Shown here: piece by piece, positions 35,958-46,285 of the stretch
Layout: each line of letters opens with the position of its first letter
How positions within the stretch are numbered: position 1 is the first letter of the stretch
NCBI RefSeq assembly: GCF_001434935.1
Contig: NZ_AZEG01000011.1
Span: 1-64,000, forward strand
Direction of reading: 5' to 3'
Source: Liquorilactobacillus uvarum DSM 19971
GTDB lineage: Bacteria > Bacillota > Bacilli > Lactobacillales > Lactobacillaceae
Length of the DNA: 64,000 bases
The notes under the pieces: model-generated
The model's database searches: none
Seen by the model: the letters and a program-made list of their open reading frames with translations, nothing else
Told to the model about the DNA's origin: nothing
Translations under genes and position numbers: made by a program

Positions 35958-36080
35958 TTTTTTACTATTGTACTCATGAAAAACATAAGTCACCGCAAAG
36001 AAAAATAAGGATCTTTGGAAGCAACCAGTGGGGACTGTCTGATAAAGCTTGTTTTTTGAAATACTTTAACATGAAAATAT

Positions 36081-36128
36081 AACCTAAAGGGGTCTATGGC
36101 AGTTCATTGTCATAAACCCCTTTAGGTT
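36081..36128. terminator. Bidirectional terminator between dps and the SDR gene
   Basis: AACCTAAAGGGGTCTATG pairs with CATAAACCCCTTTAGGTT, a long stem between convergent genes. Confidence 0.85.
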
Positions 36129-36179
36129 ATTATTAATCTTCAATACCCAAACTGCTTATCAAAACCAAAGCTATTTTTA

Positions 36180-36830
36180 TTAAAATGCCGCAGCGATTTG
36201 TGTTTCCCCGCTACCAATCGTATAACTCTTTCTAAATGTCGCATGATTATCCAGGATCGCCGCGATCACTTCCGCAACATCTTCACGTGGAATGCTTAAT
36301 CGCTCTTCACTTTCAGAGTTGACAGTGATAGTACCAGTACCTGAAATATTTTTTAACATCCCCGGACGTAAAATAGTGTAATCAAGTGCCGTCCTTTGCA
36401 ATTCCTTGTCTGCATAATGTTTTGCAATCAGATATGGCTTGATACCACTTTTATCCCAAAGATCCCGCTTGTTACTTCCAACTGAACTCACCATCACATA
36501 ACGTTTGATTCCTGCTATTTGGGCTGCTTCCATCGATTTAACAGCTCCATCTAAATCAATTATCAACGTCTGGTCATCACCTGTTTTTCCACCAGAGCCA
36601 GCTGAAAAAATAATTGCATTTGCTCCTGTTTGTTTAAAACATTTCGCCATTTTTTCTGCCGAATCATTCAAATCAAAATGAACTGGATGTACAAGCTTGT
36701 CAGTTGGAAAAACTTTTGCCTGCCCATCATTTCTAATACCCGCGTATACTACGAATTTTCTAGCTATCAGCTTACTAACCAATTTTTGTCCGATCTGTCC
36801 ATGTGATCCGATAATAAAAACAGAACTCAT
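36180..36830 (-). CDS. NAD(P)-binding SDR-type protein (YhfK-like)
   Basis: 216 aa atypical short-chain dehydrogenase. The N-terminal FIIGSHGQIGQKLVSKLIARKFVVYAGIR is the GxxGxxG nucleotide loop. AIIFSAGSGGKTG, YVMVSSVGSNK and LDYTILRPGMLKN are the usual later strands. No Tyr-x-x-x-Lys triad is obvious (YLIAKHYAD contains a Y-x-x-x-K). The ATG has GGGAGG upstream. A 13-nt palindrome lies in the promoter. Substrate unknown. Confidence 0.82.
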   Translation of the reverse strand: MSSVFIIGSHGQIGQKLVSKLIARKFVVYAGIRNDGQAKVFPTDKLVHPVHFDLNDSAEKMAKCFKQTGANAIIFSAGSGGKTGDDQTLIIDLDGAVKSMEAAQIAGIKRYVMVSSVGSNKRDLWDKSGIKPYLIAKHYADKELQRTALDYTILRPGMLKNISGTGTITVNSESEERLSIPREDVAEVIAAILDNHATFRKSYTIGSGETQIAAAF

Positions 36831-36848
36831 AAAAAAACCTCCCTTTGA

Positions 36849-36861
36849 ATTACTAAGTAAT
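36849..36861 (-). promoter_or_regulatory. Palindromic operator candidate of the SDR gene
   Basis: ATTACTAAGTAAT, a near-perfect 13-nt palindrome below a TATACT -10 element. TTACT/AGTAA half-sites recall HxlR- or MarR-type electrophile sensors; no such regulator is present in the window. Confidence 0.4.
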
Positions 36862-36942
36862 CACTACCTTTACAGTATAACCAATAACAATGAAGCGCAA
36901 TAATCTTTACACGGCGTACTGTATCATTTAGTAATAAAAAAA

Positions 36943-36986
36943 CATGTTTCGCAGAATTCCTTTAAACGGAAATTCTTTGAAACATG
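36943..36986 (-). terminator. Terminator of the BASS transporter gene
   Basis: On the minus strand CATGTTTCAAAGAATTTCC pairs with GGAATTCTGCGAAACATG and is followed by TTTTTTTATT. Confidence 0.8.
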
Positions 36987-37020
36987 CCTTAAAGAACAAC
37001 ATTCTCTTTTAACTTGGTAC

Positions 37021-37998
37021 TCAAACTTCTTTTACATCATTTAGCTTAGTTTTCAGTGTACTTTGGTCATTAGTGCTTTTAGTGCGCCAATATGAAGCCA
37101 ACACCGAACCGGAAATATTATGCCAAATACTGAAAACTGTTGATGGAATCGCTGCTGCTGGAACAAAATACTTGATTGCCAACGCTGCACCCAAACTTGA
37201 ATCTTGCATTCCAACTTCGAATGTTATTGCCTTTCTCTGCGGATCACGCAATCGAATCAATCTCGAGAAAAGATAACCTAAACCATATCCTGAAAGGTTG
37301 TGTAAGATTACTACTGGAATAACAAGAGCTGTTGCCGCTGTAAATAGATTAGCATGATTAGCTGCAATTACTGCTCCAATAATCAGTAAAATAGCCACTT
37401 GAGAAATTAGAGGTAAAACATGTGTAATTTTCTCGATTTTTTTCCCAAAAATTGAATGTAGAACCACACCCAAAATAATTGGAAATAAAACTATTTTTAC
37501 TGTACTTAAAAATAAAGAAGCAGTTGGTATATCAATATACTTGCCCGCAAAGGTCAATAAAAGGCCAGGCAACGCGATTGGTGCTAGCAGTGTGGATAAT
37601 GTTTCAATTGAAACATCAAGCGCCACATCCCCACCAGCCAAGTATGCCATCACGCTGGAAGATGTGCCACTTGGACACGAGCCAACTAGAATTACACCGG
37701 CCGCAGTTGCACCTTTCAACTGAAAAATAAGGCATAACAACCAAGCAAGTGTTGGCATTATTACATAATGTGCGACTGTACCCGCAATTACTGGCAATGG
37801 TCGTTTAGCAATTCTTTCAAAATCTTCAATCCTCAATGTCAACCCCATACCAAATAAAATAATTCCCAATAAATATGAAATATTTGGAACAAGCCATAAA
37901 CTTGTCTTTGGCAGAACATAATTGAAAGCAGCCCATAGCACCACTAGAAGCGTGAACCAACGTCCAATCATTTTACCTAACTTTTCTACTTTGGTCAT
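37021..37998 (-). CDS. Bile acid:Na+ symporter (BASS/SBF) family transporter
   Basis: 325 aa, about nine or ten membrane segments. GVILVGSCPSGTSSSVMAYLAGGDVALDVSIETLSTLLAPI and the later TFEVGMQDSSLGAALAIKYF are the two crossover motifs of the family. Members move bile acids, pyruvate, 2-keto acids or pantoate/ketopantoate. AAAGGAAAG precedes the ATG at 37998. It follows ilvD by 56 nt on the same strand and may be the last gene of the ilv cluster, which points to a 2-keto acid or pantoate-like substrate. Confidence 0.87.
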   Translation of the reverse strand: MTKVEKLGKMIGRWFTLLVVLWAAFNYVLPKTSLWLVPNISYLLGIILFGMGLTLRIEDFERIAKRPLPVIAGTVAHYVIMPTLAWLLCLIFQLKGATAAGVILVGSCPSGTSSSVMAYLAGGDVALDVSIETLSTLLAPIALPGLLLTFAGKYIDIPTASLFLSTVKIVLFPIILGVVLHSIFGKKIEKITHVLPLISQVAILLIIGAVIAANHANLFTAATALVIPVVILHNLSGYGLGYLFSRLIRLRDPQRKAITFEVGMQDSSLGAALAIKYFVPAAAIPSTVFSIWHNISGSVLASYWRTKSTNDQSTLKTKLNDVKEV

Positions 37999-38054
37999 TT
38001 TTTCTTTCCTTTCTCTCACATACATCTCAACACATAAATATCTGTTACAGCCAA

Positions 38055-39878
38055 TTAATTGGTTTCTTTATGGCACCGGCAGTTCTTACCGCAACTGGAT
38101 TCGTTTTTATTTTCATTCTTTTCTTCTTCACTTGCTTCAACTGCACCAAAAAGTTCATCTGCACCGCGCATAATTCCACCTGTATTGGCAGAAGTTACCA
38201 AATATTGGTAACGTGCAAGGTATCCCATTCGCACTTTTGGCTGAAAAGGTTTAAGATCTTTTTTCCTATTTTTAAGTTCTTGCTCGCTGACTGCAACGTC
38301 CAAGGTCCTTTTTTCAAGATCGATTGTAATTTGATCACCATCCTTGATCAGAGCAATCTCTCCACCAGCAGCGGCTTCAGGCGATACATGTCCCACACAT
38401 ATTCCATGTGTTGCGCCTGAGAAACGTCCATCAGTTATCAGTGCAACTGTTCTTCCCAAACCACGGCCAATAATATCAGATGTTGGATTCAGCATTTCAG
38501 GCATTCCAGGTCCACCCTTAGGCCCTTCATACCGAATAACAACAACATCGCCGGCCTTAACAGTCCCATTATCAATACCTTCTACTGCATCATCATGTGA
38601 ATCAAAACAGATTGCTTTCCCAACGAATTTTTTAATGTCTGGATCGACTCCAGCAACCTTTATAACTGATCCGTCTTTGGCAATGTTTCCATAAAGGATC
38701 GATAAACCACCCTGTTCAGAATAAGGATTGTCAAGTGTTCTGATAACTTCAGGATTTAATGTGTGTGCGCCTGCAACATTTTCACGAATTGTTTTTCCTG
38801 TGATTGTTGGACGATCTGGATGAAGAATTCCGCCCTTTTCAATCAATTCGTTCATAATTGCTGGAATTCCGCCCGCATTGTGTACATCTTCCATTGTCCA
38901 TGATGATGAAGGCACAATTTTAGCCAAATGCGGCGTTTTTTTAGCTATTTCATTGATTTCCCGCTCACTATAATCAATACCAGCTTCATGGGCAATCGCC
39001 AATCCATGTAAAACAGTATTAGTTGATCCGCCCATTGCCATATCAAGAGCAAAACTGTCGTCGAAAGCTTCCTTGGTCATGATATCTCGCGGTTTAACAT
39101 TATGCTTAACGTTATACATTACTTGACGTGCTGCCTGCCGAACCAATTCACGCCTTTCTTTTGAAACGGCTAATGTTGTTCCATTATATGGAAGTGCCAT
39201 TCCCATGGCTTCCATAAGTGAATTCATTGAGTTTGCAGTATACATTCCCGCACAAGATCCGCAACCTGGGCAAGCATTTCTCTCCAATTCCATAAAATCT
39301 TCTTTACTCATTTTTCCATCTTTAAAAGCTCCGACAGCTTCAAAAACAGTTGACAAAGTTGCTGCTTTGCCATTAGGATCAAGTCCGGCTTTCATTGGGC
39401 CACCGGAAACAAAGGCCGCTGGAACATTTGTGCGTGCTGCAGCCATCAACATTCCAGGTGTAATCTTGTCACAGTTAGGCATGAATAAAACACCATCAAA
39501 CCAATGTGCGTTAATTACCGTTTCTGCCGAATCAGCAATAATTTCACGACTTGGCAGCGAATAGCGCATTCCAATGTGTCCCATCGCGATCCCATCATCG
39601 ACCCCAATAGTATTGAATTCGAAAGGAACACCTCCTGCTTTACGAATTTCATCTTTTGCAACTTCTGCCAATTCACGCAGATGAACATGTCCAGGAACAA
39701 TTTCAATGTACGAATTTGCAATTGCAATAAAAGGCTTTTTCATATCTTCCGGATTTTTGACTTGACCCGTCGCATATAATAAACTTCTGCCGGGTGCACG
39801 GTCCGTACCCTCAGTGATTGTATCGCTTCTTTTTTTTAGTTCGTCCCCACTGATTGAAAAATTTAACGTATTACTCAT
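38055..39878 (-). CDS. ilvD: Dihydroxy-acid dehydratase
   Basis: 607 aa, third step of Ile/Val synthesis. Fe-S ligands are in PNCDKITPG and [32 protein letters not shown] and [21 protein letters not shown] are later hallmarks. The C-terminus extends about 20-30 residues beyond the catalytic fold as a Glu/Asn-rich linker ending in [14 protein letters not shown], a Cys/His cluster unusual for this enzyme. GGGAG precedes the ATG. It lies 54 nt downstream of ridA. Confidence 0.95.
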   Translation of the reverse strand: MSNTLNFSISGDELKKRSDTITEGTDRAPGRSLLYATGQVKNPEDMKKPFIAIANSYIEIVPGHVHLRELAEVAKDEIRKAGGVPFEFNTIGVDDGIAMGHIGMRYSLPSREIIADSAETVINAHWFDGVLFMPNCDKITPGMLMAAARTNVPAAFVSGGPMKAGLDPNGKAATLSTVFEAVGAFKDGKMSKEDFMELERNACPGCGSCAGMYTANSMNSLMEAMGMALPYNGTTLAVSKERRELVRQAARQVMYNVKHNVKPRDIMTKEAFDDSFALDMAMGGSTNTVLHGLAIAHEAGIDYSEREINEIAKKTPHLAKIVPSSSWTMEDVHNAGGIPAIMNELIEKGGILHPDRPTITGKTIRENVAGAHTLNPEVIRTLDNPYSEQGGLSILYGNIAKDGSVIKVAGVDPDIKKFVGKAICFDSHDDAVEGIDNGTVKAGDVVVIRYEGPKGGPGMPEMLNPTSDIIGRGLGRTVALITDGRFSGATHGICVGHVSPEAAAGGEIALIKDGDQITIDLEKRTLDVAVSEQELKNRKKDLKPFQPKVRMGYLARYQYLVTSANTGGIMRGADELFGAVEASEEEKNENKNESSCGKNCRCHKETN

Positions 39879-39932
39879 TTTTTACAGCTCCCCATTTCTT
39901 TTATGTTTTCTCAACCTACTTAAAATTCCTTA

Positions 39933-40325
39933 TCAACAATTTTTGACTGCTATTGCTTCAATTTCTATTTTGGCACCAGCCGGCAATGCCTGTACACCAA
40001 CAGCCGAACGCGCCGGCAGCAACGGAGTATTTTCAAAAAAAGCTGCGTATATTTTGTTAACTTTATTAAAATCGGCAATATTTGTCATAAAAATTGTAAC
40101 TTTGATGATGTCGTCAACATCTAAACTATCAGCTGCAATAATTGCCTTTACGTTCTGTAGTGCCTGCTTTGCCTGTTCCTCTACTTCTGGTCCTGCAAAT
40201 GTTCCTTTTGAGGGGTCAATTCCTATCTGTCCCGAACAATAAAGAAATCTGCCAACCTCTATACCTTGCGAGTATGGTCCCAGTGCTTTCGGTGCCCTAT
40301 CAGTCGTAATCGTCTTTTTCATCAT
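39933..40325 (-). CDS. ridA: RidA enamine/imine deaminase
   Basis: 130 aa. It hydrolyses reactive enamine/imine intermediates such as those released by threonine dehydratase. GPYSQGIEVGRFLYCSGQIGIDP, NVKAIIAADSLDVDDIIKVTIFMTN and the Arg-containing LPARSAVGVQALPAGAKIEIEAIAV are the complete family pattern, with the catalytic Arg in PARS. AGGAGG precedes the first ATG. Its place between ilvA and ilvD fits removal of IlvA by-products. Confidence 0.94.
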   Translation of the reverse strand: MMKKTITTDRAPKALGPYSQGIEVGRFLYCSGQIGIDPSKGTFAGPEVEEQAKQALQNVKAIIAADSLDVDDIIKVTIFMTNIADFNKVNKIYAAFFENTPLLPARSAVGVQALPAGAKIEIEAIAVKNC

Positions 40326-40363
40326 TCAATGCAGCCTCCTTTTTAGTGTTTTAACATTCCCTC

Positions 40364-41146
40364 TTATCGCGGGTAGACAAGAATTCGTTTTTTATCATCT
40401 TTGATTATTTCAATCGGTGTCTCATAAAACTTTGTCAGTGTCTCCTTATTCAGCAGTTCCTCTCTCTTTCCTTTTTTATAAATACTTCCATCTTTCAAAA
40501 ACATTATATTGTCAAAACATGGCAACAATTCCTCTGTATAATGAGAGACCATCAGTAGCGATGGGCTGTTAGGTTCCTCAGCAATTTCTTTGATTTTCCC
40601 GAGCAATCGTTCGCGTGCAAAAAGGTCCAAACCATTACAAGGTTCATCTAAAATCATCAACTCTGGGTTAGCCATCAATGCCCGCGCTATCAGAACGAGC
40701 TGACGTTCACCTTGAGATAATATTCGATATGGCTTACCAATCAATTCAGCACCACCCAGCTTGGTTATTCTTTCCTTAGCCTCTTGCATTTCTTGTTCCG
40801 AATAATGCTCATATAATCCAATACTGGCAAACTTACCGGATAGAACAATTTCTTCAACTAGATCTCCCGGATGCAGCCAATCTTGAAGTGCCGTACTTAC
40901 CCAGCCAATTCTCTTCTTTAAATCTGGAATATTAGTATGCCCGAATACACCTCCTAACACCTCTAGGCTTCCCTGTGAAGGCCAAACATCGCCATGGATC
41001 ATTTTCAACATTGTTGTTTTTCCGGCGCCATTCAAGCCTAAAATTGCCCAGTTTTCTTTTTCCTTAATCGTCCAACTGATGTTTTTTAAAATTCGTCTAT
41101 CACCTTTTATCAAAGAAACATTTTGGAAAGATAAAATCTTGTTCAT
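40364..41146 (-). CDS. ABC ATP-binding protein (YlmA-like)
   Basis: 260 aa single ATPase domain. Walker A GLNGAGKTT, signature LSQGERQLVLIARAL, Walker B LMILDEPCNGLD and switch His in VSHYTEEL are present. It has no cognate permease nearby. Homologues (YlmA group) are orphan ATPases of unknown role. Shine-Dalgarno AAAGGAGTTAATTGA precedes the ATG. It lies within the ilv cluster between ilvA and ridA with short gaps, so it is probably cotranscribed. Confidence 0.85.
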   Translation of the reverse strand: MNKILSFQNVSLIKGDRRILKNISWTIKEKENWAILGLNGAGKTTMLKMIHGDVWPSQGSLEVLGGVFGHTNIPDLKKRIGWVSTALQDWLHPGDLVEEIVLSGKFASIGLYEHYSEQEMQEAKERITKLGGAELIGKPYRILSQGERQLVLIARALMANPELMILDEPCNGLDLFARERLLGKIKEIAEEPNSPSLLMVSHYTEELLPCFDNIMFLKDGSIYKKGKREELLNKETLTKFYETPIEIIKDDKKRILVYPR

Positions 41147-41202
41147 TCAATTAACTCCTTTTATTAAAAAATTTAATATACTTTCAACTAGCACAGTTTA
41201 CC

Positions 41203-42477
41203 TTAAACCATCATTTCATATAACATTTGGTTTTCTTTTAGATCAATATAATAAGGATCAAACTGTCTCAACCTTGTTCGCAGCTGCTCAATATGATTTC
41301 TATTCCCCAACCTGATACCGATCAAAACCGGCCCCTTTCCACGGTTTACTTTTTTTGTATACTCAAATTTCGTTATGTCGTCATCTTCATTTAAAATATC
41401 ATTGACTACTTCTCGCAGTGCACCGGGCCTTTGCGGGAAATTCACAATGAAATAATGTTGAAAACCTTCATATACCAACGATCGTTCTTTGATCTCCTGC
41501 ATTCTGTCAATGTCGTTGTTGCCGCCGCTAATTACACAAACTACTGTTTTTCCAGCAATTTCGTCTCGATGATCTTCTAATGCAGCAACACTTAAGGCTC
41601 CAGCCGGTTCAGCAACAATCGCTTCTTTGCTATACAATTCTAGCAATGTAGTACATACGCGTCCCTCAGCAACATTAATCATTCCATCCACATATTCTTT
41701 AGCATTGGTGTAAGTCAATCCACCAACAGTTTTAACCGCTGCCCCATCAACAAATTTATCAACTCTTTCAAGAGTAACAGGATGCCCACATTTGAAGGCC
41801 GCCGCCATTGATGCAGCACCTGTAGGTTCAACACCAACGACTTGTGTCTCAGAGCTGACACTCTTGGTGTACGCAGCTAGCCCACTAATCAGGCCACCCC
41901 CACCAACTGCAGCAAATAAGTAATCAACTGCTGTATGCTGTGCAAAGACCTCATCGAAAATCTCGCATGCAATCGTTCCTTGCCCGGCAATTGTGTTTTT
42001 ATCATCAAATGGTGCAATAAAGGTCATCTTATTTTGCTGGCAATAATCAGTTGCAGCGTGTGCAGATGCATCAAACGTATCACCAGTTAATTTAATCGTT
42101 GCCTCACTTCCACCAAAAAACTTCACTTGCTCTACTTTTTGTTGCGGAGTGGTCGTGGGCATGAAAATTACAGCTGGAATTTTCATCTTATGACAGGTCC
42201 ATGCAACCCCTTGCGCATGATTGCCTGCACTTGCACAAACTATTCCCCTTTGACGAACTGTTTGTGGTGTTTTAGAAATTGCATAATATGCACCGCGTAT
42301 CTTAAAAGATCGTACTACTTGAAGGTCCTCTCTTTTTAAATATAAATGACATTGATATTTTTGAGATAAATATGCATCGTACTGCAGGGGGGTGCGCTTA
42401 ATAATCGGACGCAACACCTCATATGCTTCATCAATATCTTTCTTTTTTAGCAAATCTTTTTTTGTCATCACGTCCAT
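41203..42477 (-). CDS. ilvA: Threonine dehydratase (biosynthetic)
   Basis: 424 aa PLP enzyme, threonine to 2-oxobutanoate, first step of Ile synthesis. PLP Lys is in REDLQVVRSFKIRGAYYAI; CASAGNHAQGVAW and VGGGGLISGLA are the phosphate-binding loops; the C-terminus (about 330-424) is one ACT-like regulatory domain with NFPQRPGALREVVND. The 424-aa length matches the short Gram-positive form. The start at 42477 (MDVMTKK) has AAGGGG upstream. It follows ilvC by 122 nt. Confidence 0.93.
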   Translation of the reverse strand: MDVMTKKDLLKKKDIDEAYEVLRPIIKRTPLQYDAYLSQKYQCHLYLKREDLQVVRSFKIRGAYYAISKTPQTVRQRGIVCASAGNHAQGVAWTCHKMKIPAVIFMPTTTPQQKVEQVKFFGGSEATIKLTGDTFDASAHAATDYCQQNKMTFIAPFDDKNTIAGQGTIACEIFDEVFAQHTAVDYLFAAVGGGGLISGLAAYTKSVSSETQVVGVEPTGAASMAAAFKCGHPVTLERVDKFVDGAAVKTVGGLTYTNAKEYVDGMINVAEGRVCTTLLELYSKEAIVAEPAGALSVAALEDHRDEIAGKTVVCVISGGNNDIDRMQEIKERSLVYEGFQHYFIVNFPQRPGALREVVNDILNEDDDITKFEYTKKVNRGKGPVLIGIRLGNRNHIEQLRTRLRQFDPYYIDLKENQMLYEMMV

Positions 42478-42599
42478 TAACGCCACCACCCCTTCAAAAT
42501 AATTTATTATGTATGTGGAAAAGCGAAATACGCTCTTCATGGCCATATATTGACTGAAGTTTATTTCGCTTTCCTACTATATTGCATTTAAAATCCAAA

Positions 42600-43634
<1,035 letters not shown>

Positions 43635-43708
43635 TTAGTATTAGTAGTCAAAACACTTTAATAACGTTTTAAAAATGTGTACAATGTGTTTAAATGATAT
43701 TTTTTATA

Positions 43709-43984
43709 TCATTTAACAATAGCGTGTTCAAATTCCAAATCATTTTTGCAATCGTCCCACTGTACGCTTAATACATCTATTTGCTTGGCAATTACTCGCT
43801 TTAGATGTTCACGTTCATGGGCCTTTGCTACTTGAATTTTGAATTTTGCAACAACTGCTTTGTTGTCTGGTGTTGAATTAATTGAGGCACTCTCGATATT
43901 GATATTTCTTCGTGTCAACAATCCGGTGAAGCGATTCAAAACGCCCACCCTATTTTTCATCTTACAGATAATTATTTCATGCAT
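43709..43984 (-). CDS. ilvN: Acetolactate synthase small subunit
   Basis: 91 aa, ACT-domain regulatory subunit of anabolic acetohydroxyacid synthase: NRVGVLNRFTGLLTRRNINIESASINSTPDNKAV. Its ATG directly follows the stop of ilvB, so translation is coupled. It lacks the C-terminal half of longer IlvH/N proteins, which is common in lactic acid bacteria. Confidence 0.92.
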   Translation of the reverse strand: MHEIIICKMKNRVGVLNRFTGLLTRRNINIESASINSTPDNKAVVAKFKIQVAKAHEREHLKRVIAKQIDVLSVQWDDCKNDLEFEHAIVK

Positions 43985-45712
43985 TTAATCAACCCCCATC
44001 ATAGCTTGATTGGGTTGACCTGGAGCAATCATTGGGTAAACCTGTTCCAAAGCAGGGATCTCTGCTTCCACCAAGACACTTTCTTTTTCTGCGAAAACAT
44101 CCGCCAATGTTTCGCGCCAGTGTTGCGGGGAAAGCTTTAAACCTTTGATACTGTATGCTTGAGCTAGTTTGATGAAATCCGGTTGTCCGTTAAATACAGT
44201 TTGAGAGCGTCTTTTTTCGTAGAATAAATCCTGCCATTGGCGCACCATCCCGAGAGTCTTATTGTTAAGAATGATTATCTTGATATTCAATTTATATTCC
44301 CTAATAACATCAAGTTCTTCAACTGTCATTTGAATCCCACCATCACCAACAAATAGAACAACTTCCTTTTCAGGCGCCGCCAACTTAGCTCCAATCGCTG
44401 CCGGCAGGCCAAAGCCCATCGTTCCTAGCCCACCGCTGGTAATAATCTGATGCGACCTTTTGAAAGGATAATACTGTGCGACCCACATTTGATGCTGCCC
44501 GACATCTGTGACAATAGTCGCATCACCGTTAGTCAGTTTCCCGACTTCTTCAATTACTGCTTGAGGTTTAATTTTCCCCTCTTGTTCTTCATAATGCTTA
44601 GGATGCTTTTTTCTCCAATCGTTCAATTGCTGCAGCCATTGAACATGCTCACCTTTTGGCATTTGCTCTGTATTACTTAAAAACCAACTTAGAGCGTCTT
44701 TAGCATCTGCTACAACTGGAAAATCTGTGCTAATTACTTTTCCCAATTCAGAAGCATCTATATCAATATGAGCTACATGAGCATGCGGAGCAAATTTTGC
44801 AGCGTTAGTTGCTAGACGATCATCAAAGCGCGAACCGATATTCAAGAGAAAATCGCATTCATAGAATGCCATGTTAGCTTGGTAACTTCCATGCATTCCT
44901 CCCATTCCTAGAAAAAGAAAATCTTTGTCTGGCATTACACCTAAACTGACCAGCGTTGAAATTACAGGGAGATCAAAGCGATGAACAAATTTTCTGAGTT
45001 CAGAAACTGCATTTGCTGCAAGTACTCCTCCGCCAGCAAGAATCAATGGTTTCTTTGCCTTTAATAGAGCTTCACTAATCTTCAGCATCATACTTTCATC
45101 AACATTTCTTGTGCGCTGAACGCTGTGTTCTTCTGAAATAACTAACTTCTCGTCTCCAAAATCATCTGGCAAACTTGAAGCTATATCTTTGGGAAGATCA
45201 ATAACAACCGGTCCTGGTCTTCCACTGGCAGCAATTTTGAATGCCTCTTCTATAATTTTGGGAAAATTATCAAGCTCATGTATCTGATAATTCTGTTTCG
45301 TTATAGGAGCCGTCATACTTAGAATATCTACTTCTTGAAAAGCATCTTTTCCAATAGAATCACATCCAACTTGGCCTGTAAAAACAATTAGTGGAATCGA
45401 ATCCAACATTGCATCTGCAATTCCTGTCACTGCATTTGTAGCACCAGGACCAGATGTTACAAACACAACTCCTGTTTTCCCCGTTGCTTTAGCATACCCT
45501 TCAGCAGCATGAACTGCTCCTTGCTCGTGTCGAACAAGTATATTGTTAAATGCTTGTCGATAAACTGCATCATACAACGGTAATACTGCCCCACCAGGAT
45601 ATCCGAAAATAAGTTCTACGCCTTGTTGTTTCAGTATCCCAAGCAAAACGTCCGAACCAGTTGAAACCGTATGAACTCCGTCCTGTTCTTTAACTTCTCG
45701 TCTTGCCAACAT
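43985..45712 (-). CDS. ilvB: Acetolactate synthase large subunit (anabolic)
   Basis: 575 aa TPP enzyme, first common step of Ile/Val synthesis. Features: FGYPGGAVLPLYDAVYRQ, catalytic Glu in VRHEQGAVHAAEGYAKATGK, and TPP motif GDGGIQMTVEELDVIREYKLNIKIIILNN. The start at 45712 (MLARREV) has GAGGAGGTGA upstream; the longer in-frame ORF reaches into the attenuator. Expression is controlled by the leader-peptide attenuator upstream. Confidence 0.95.
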   Translation of the reverse strand: MLARREVKEQDGVHTVSTGSDVLLGILKQQGVELIFGYPGGAVLPLYDAVYRQAFNNILVRHEQGAVHAAEGYAKATGKTGVVFVTSGPGATNAVTGIADAMLDSIPLIVFTGQVGCDSIGKDAFQEVDILSMTAPITKQNYQIHELDNFPKIIEEAFKIAASGRPGPVVIDLPKDIASSLPDDFGDEKLVISEEHSVQRTRNVDESMMLKISEALLKAKKPLILAGGGVLAANAVSELRKFVHRFDLPVISTLVSLGVMPDKDFLFLGMGGMHGSYQANMAFYECDFLLNIGSRFDDRLATNAAKFAPHAHVAHIDIDASELGKVISTDFPVVADAKDALSWFLSNTEQMPKGEHVQWLQQLNDWRKKHPKHYEEQEGKIKPQAVIEEVGKLTNGDATIVTDVGQHQMWVAQYYPFKRSHQIITSGGLGTMGFGLPAAIGAKLAAPEKEVVLFVGDGGIQMTVEELDVIREYKLNIKIIILNNKTLGMVRQWQDLFYEKRRSQTVFNGQPDFIKLAQAYSIKGLKLSPQHWRETLADVFAEKESVLVEAEIPALEQVYPMIAPGQPNQAMMGVD

Positions 45713-45822
45713 GAAATTCACCTCCTCTTGAATCATCAGCCTAAAAAACAAAAACACTTCGTTTTCTGTTCTTCGCATCACCTCCCTTAATTGCATTTTT
45801 CAAGAACACTTACCCTTTTTCC

Positions 45823-45898
45823 AAAATAAAAAGCATCCATCTTCACGATGGATGCTAAAAAAATCCACCGCTCTAATTTCTTAGCGCGGTGTGATTTA
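45823..45898 (-). terminator. ilvL: ilv attenuator: antiterminator and tandem terminators
   Basis: On the minus strand, hairpin 1 has arms CACCGC and GCGGTG (45866-45891) followed by GGATTTTTTT. Hairpin 2 has arms AGCATCCATC and GATGGATGCT (45831-45856) followed by TTTTTATTTT. The 5' shoulder of hairpin 1, TAAATCACACCGCGC (45884-45898), is complementary, with a single bulged A, to the end of the leader ORF, GCGCGAGTGTGATTTA (45934-45949). Stalling in the Ile/Val/Leu codons frees that segment and would destroy hairpin 1. Confidence 0.85.
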
Positions 45899-45915
45899 TT
45901 CCTTAGGTTGCTAAC

Positions 45916-46029
45916 TCAAATTAACCCAGGCATTAAATCACACTCGCGCATGATAATAATGACTAGGACAATTAGTACGATAACATTTTGCAATACTTTC
46001 ACATCTAATCGATTATCATATGAACTCAT
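45916..46029 (-). CDS. ilvL: Branched-chain amino acid leader peptide
   Basis: 37-codon ORF behind AAAGGGGT. It contains VLQNVIVLIVLVIIIM, a run dominated by Val, Ile and Leu, directly before the RNA segment that forms the antiterminator. It ends in MRECDLMPGLI and a TGA stop. This is the classical arrangement of ribosome-mediated attenuation for an ilv operon. Confidence 0.92.
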   Translation of the reverse strand: MSSYDNRLDVKVLQNVIVLIVLVIIIMRECDLMPGLI

Positions 46030-46072
46030 GTGATCTAACCCCTTTCTTTGTTTTTACAATCATATTTTTATT

Positions 46073-46285
46073 TTAGAAAAAAATTTCCCGTTCATTGTGG
46101 AATCCACAAACTGAACAATACTCTTCATTGGGAGTAAGCGCCCCGCAGTTAACACAAATGTTAACCTCTACGTCTTCCTTCTCGGAACTGGACATAAATC
46201 TTGCGCCACAATTAGAACAATACTTACCAGTAGCAACTTTATTTCCGCAATTCCGACAAGTAACCATATCATACGCTAACTTCAT
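46073..46285 (-). CDS. Double zinc-ribbon protein
   Basis: 70 aa with four CxxC pairs: CRNCG and CSNCG, then CVNCG and CSVCG, i.e. two zinc ribbons. Function is unknown; such proteins often bind nucleic acid or scaffold others. The start MKLAYD (46285) has GGAGGG upstream. Its stop lies about 45 nt from the ilv leader peptide with no terminator visible between, so the ilv operon may be read from this gene's promoter (46431-46459). Confidence 0.82.
   Translation of the reverse strand: MKLAYDMVTCRNCGNKVATGKYCSNCGARFMSSSEKEDVEVNICVNCGALTPNEEYCSVCGFHNEREIFF

Noticed and set aside
36020-36060. GGGGACTG-like sequence as a sixth hairpin copy
   Set aside because: It matches only one arm of the family and has no complementary arm.
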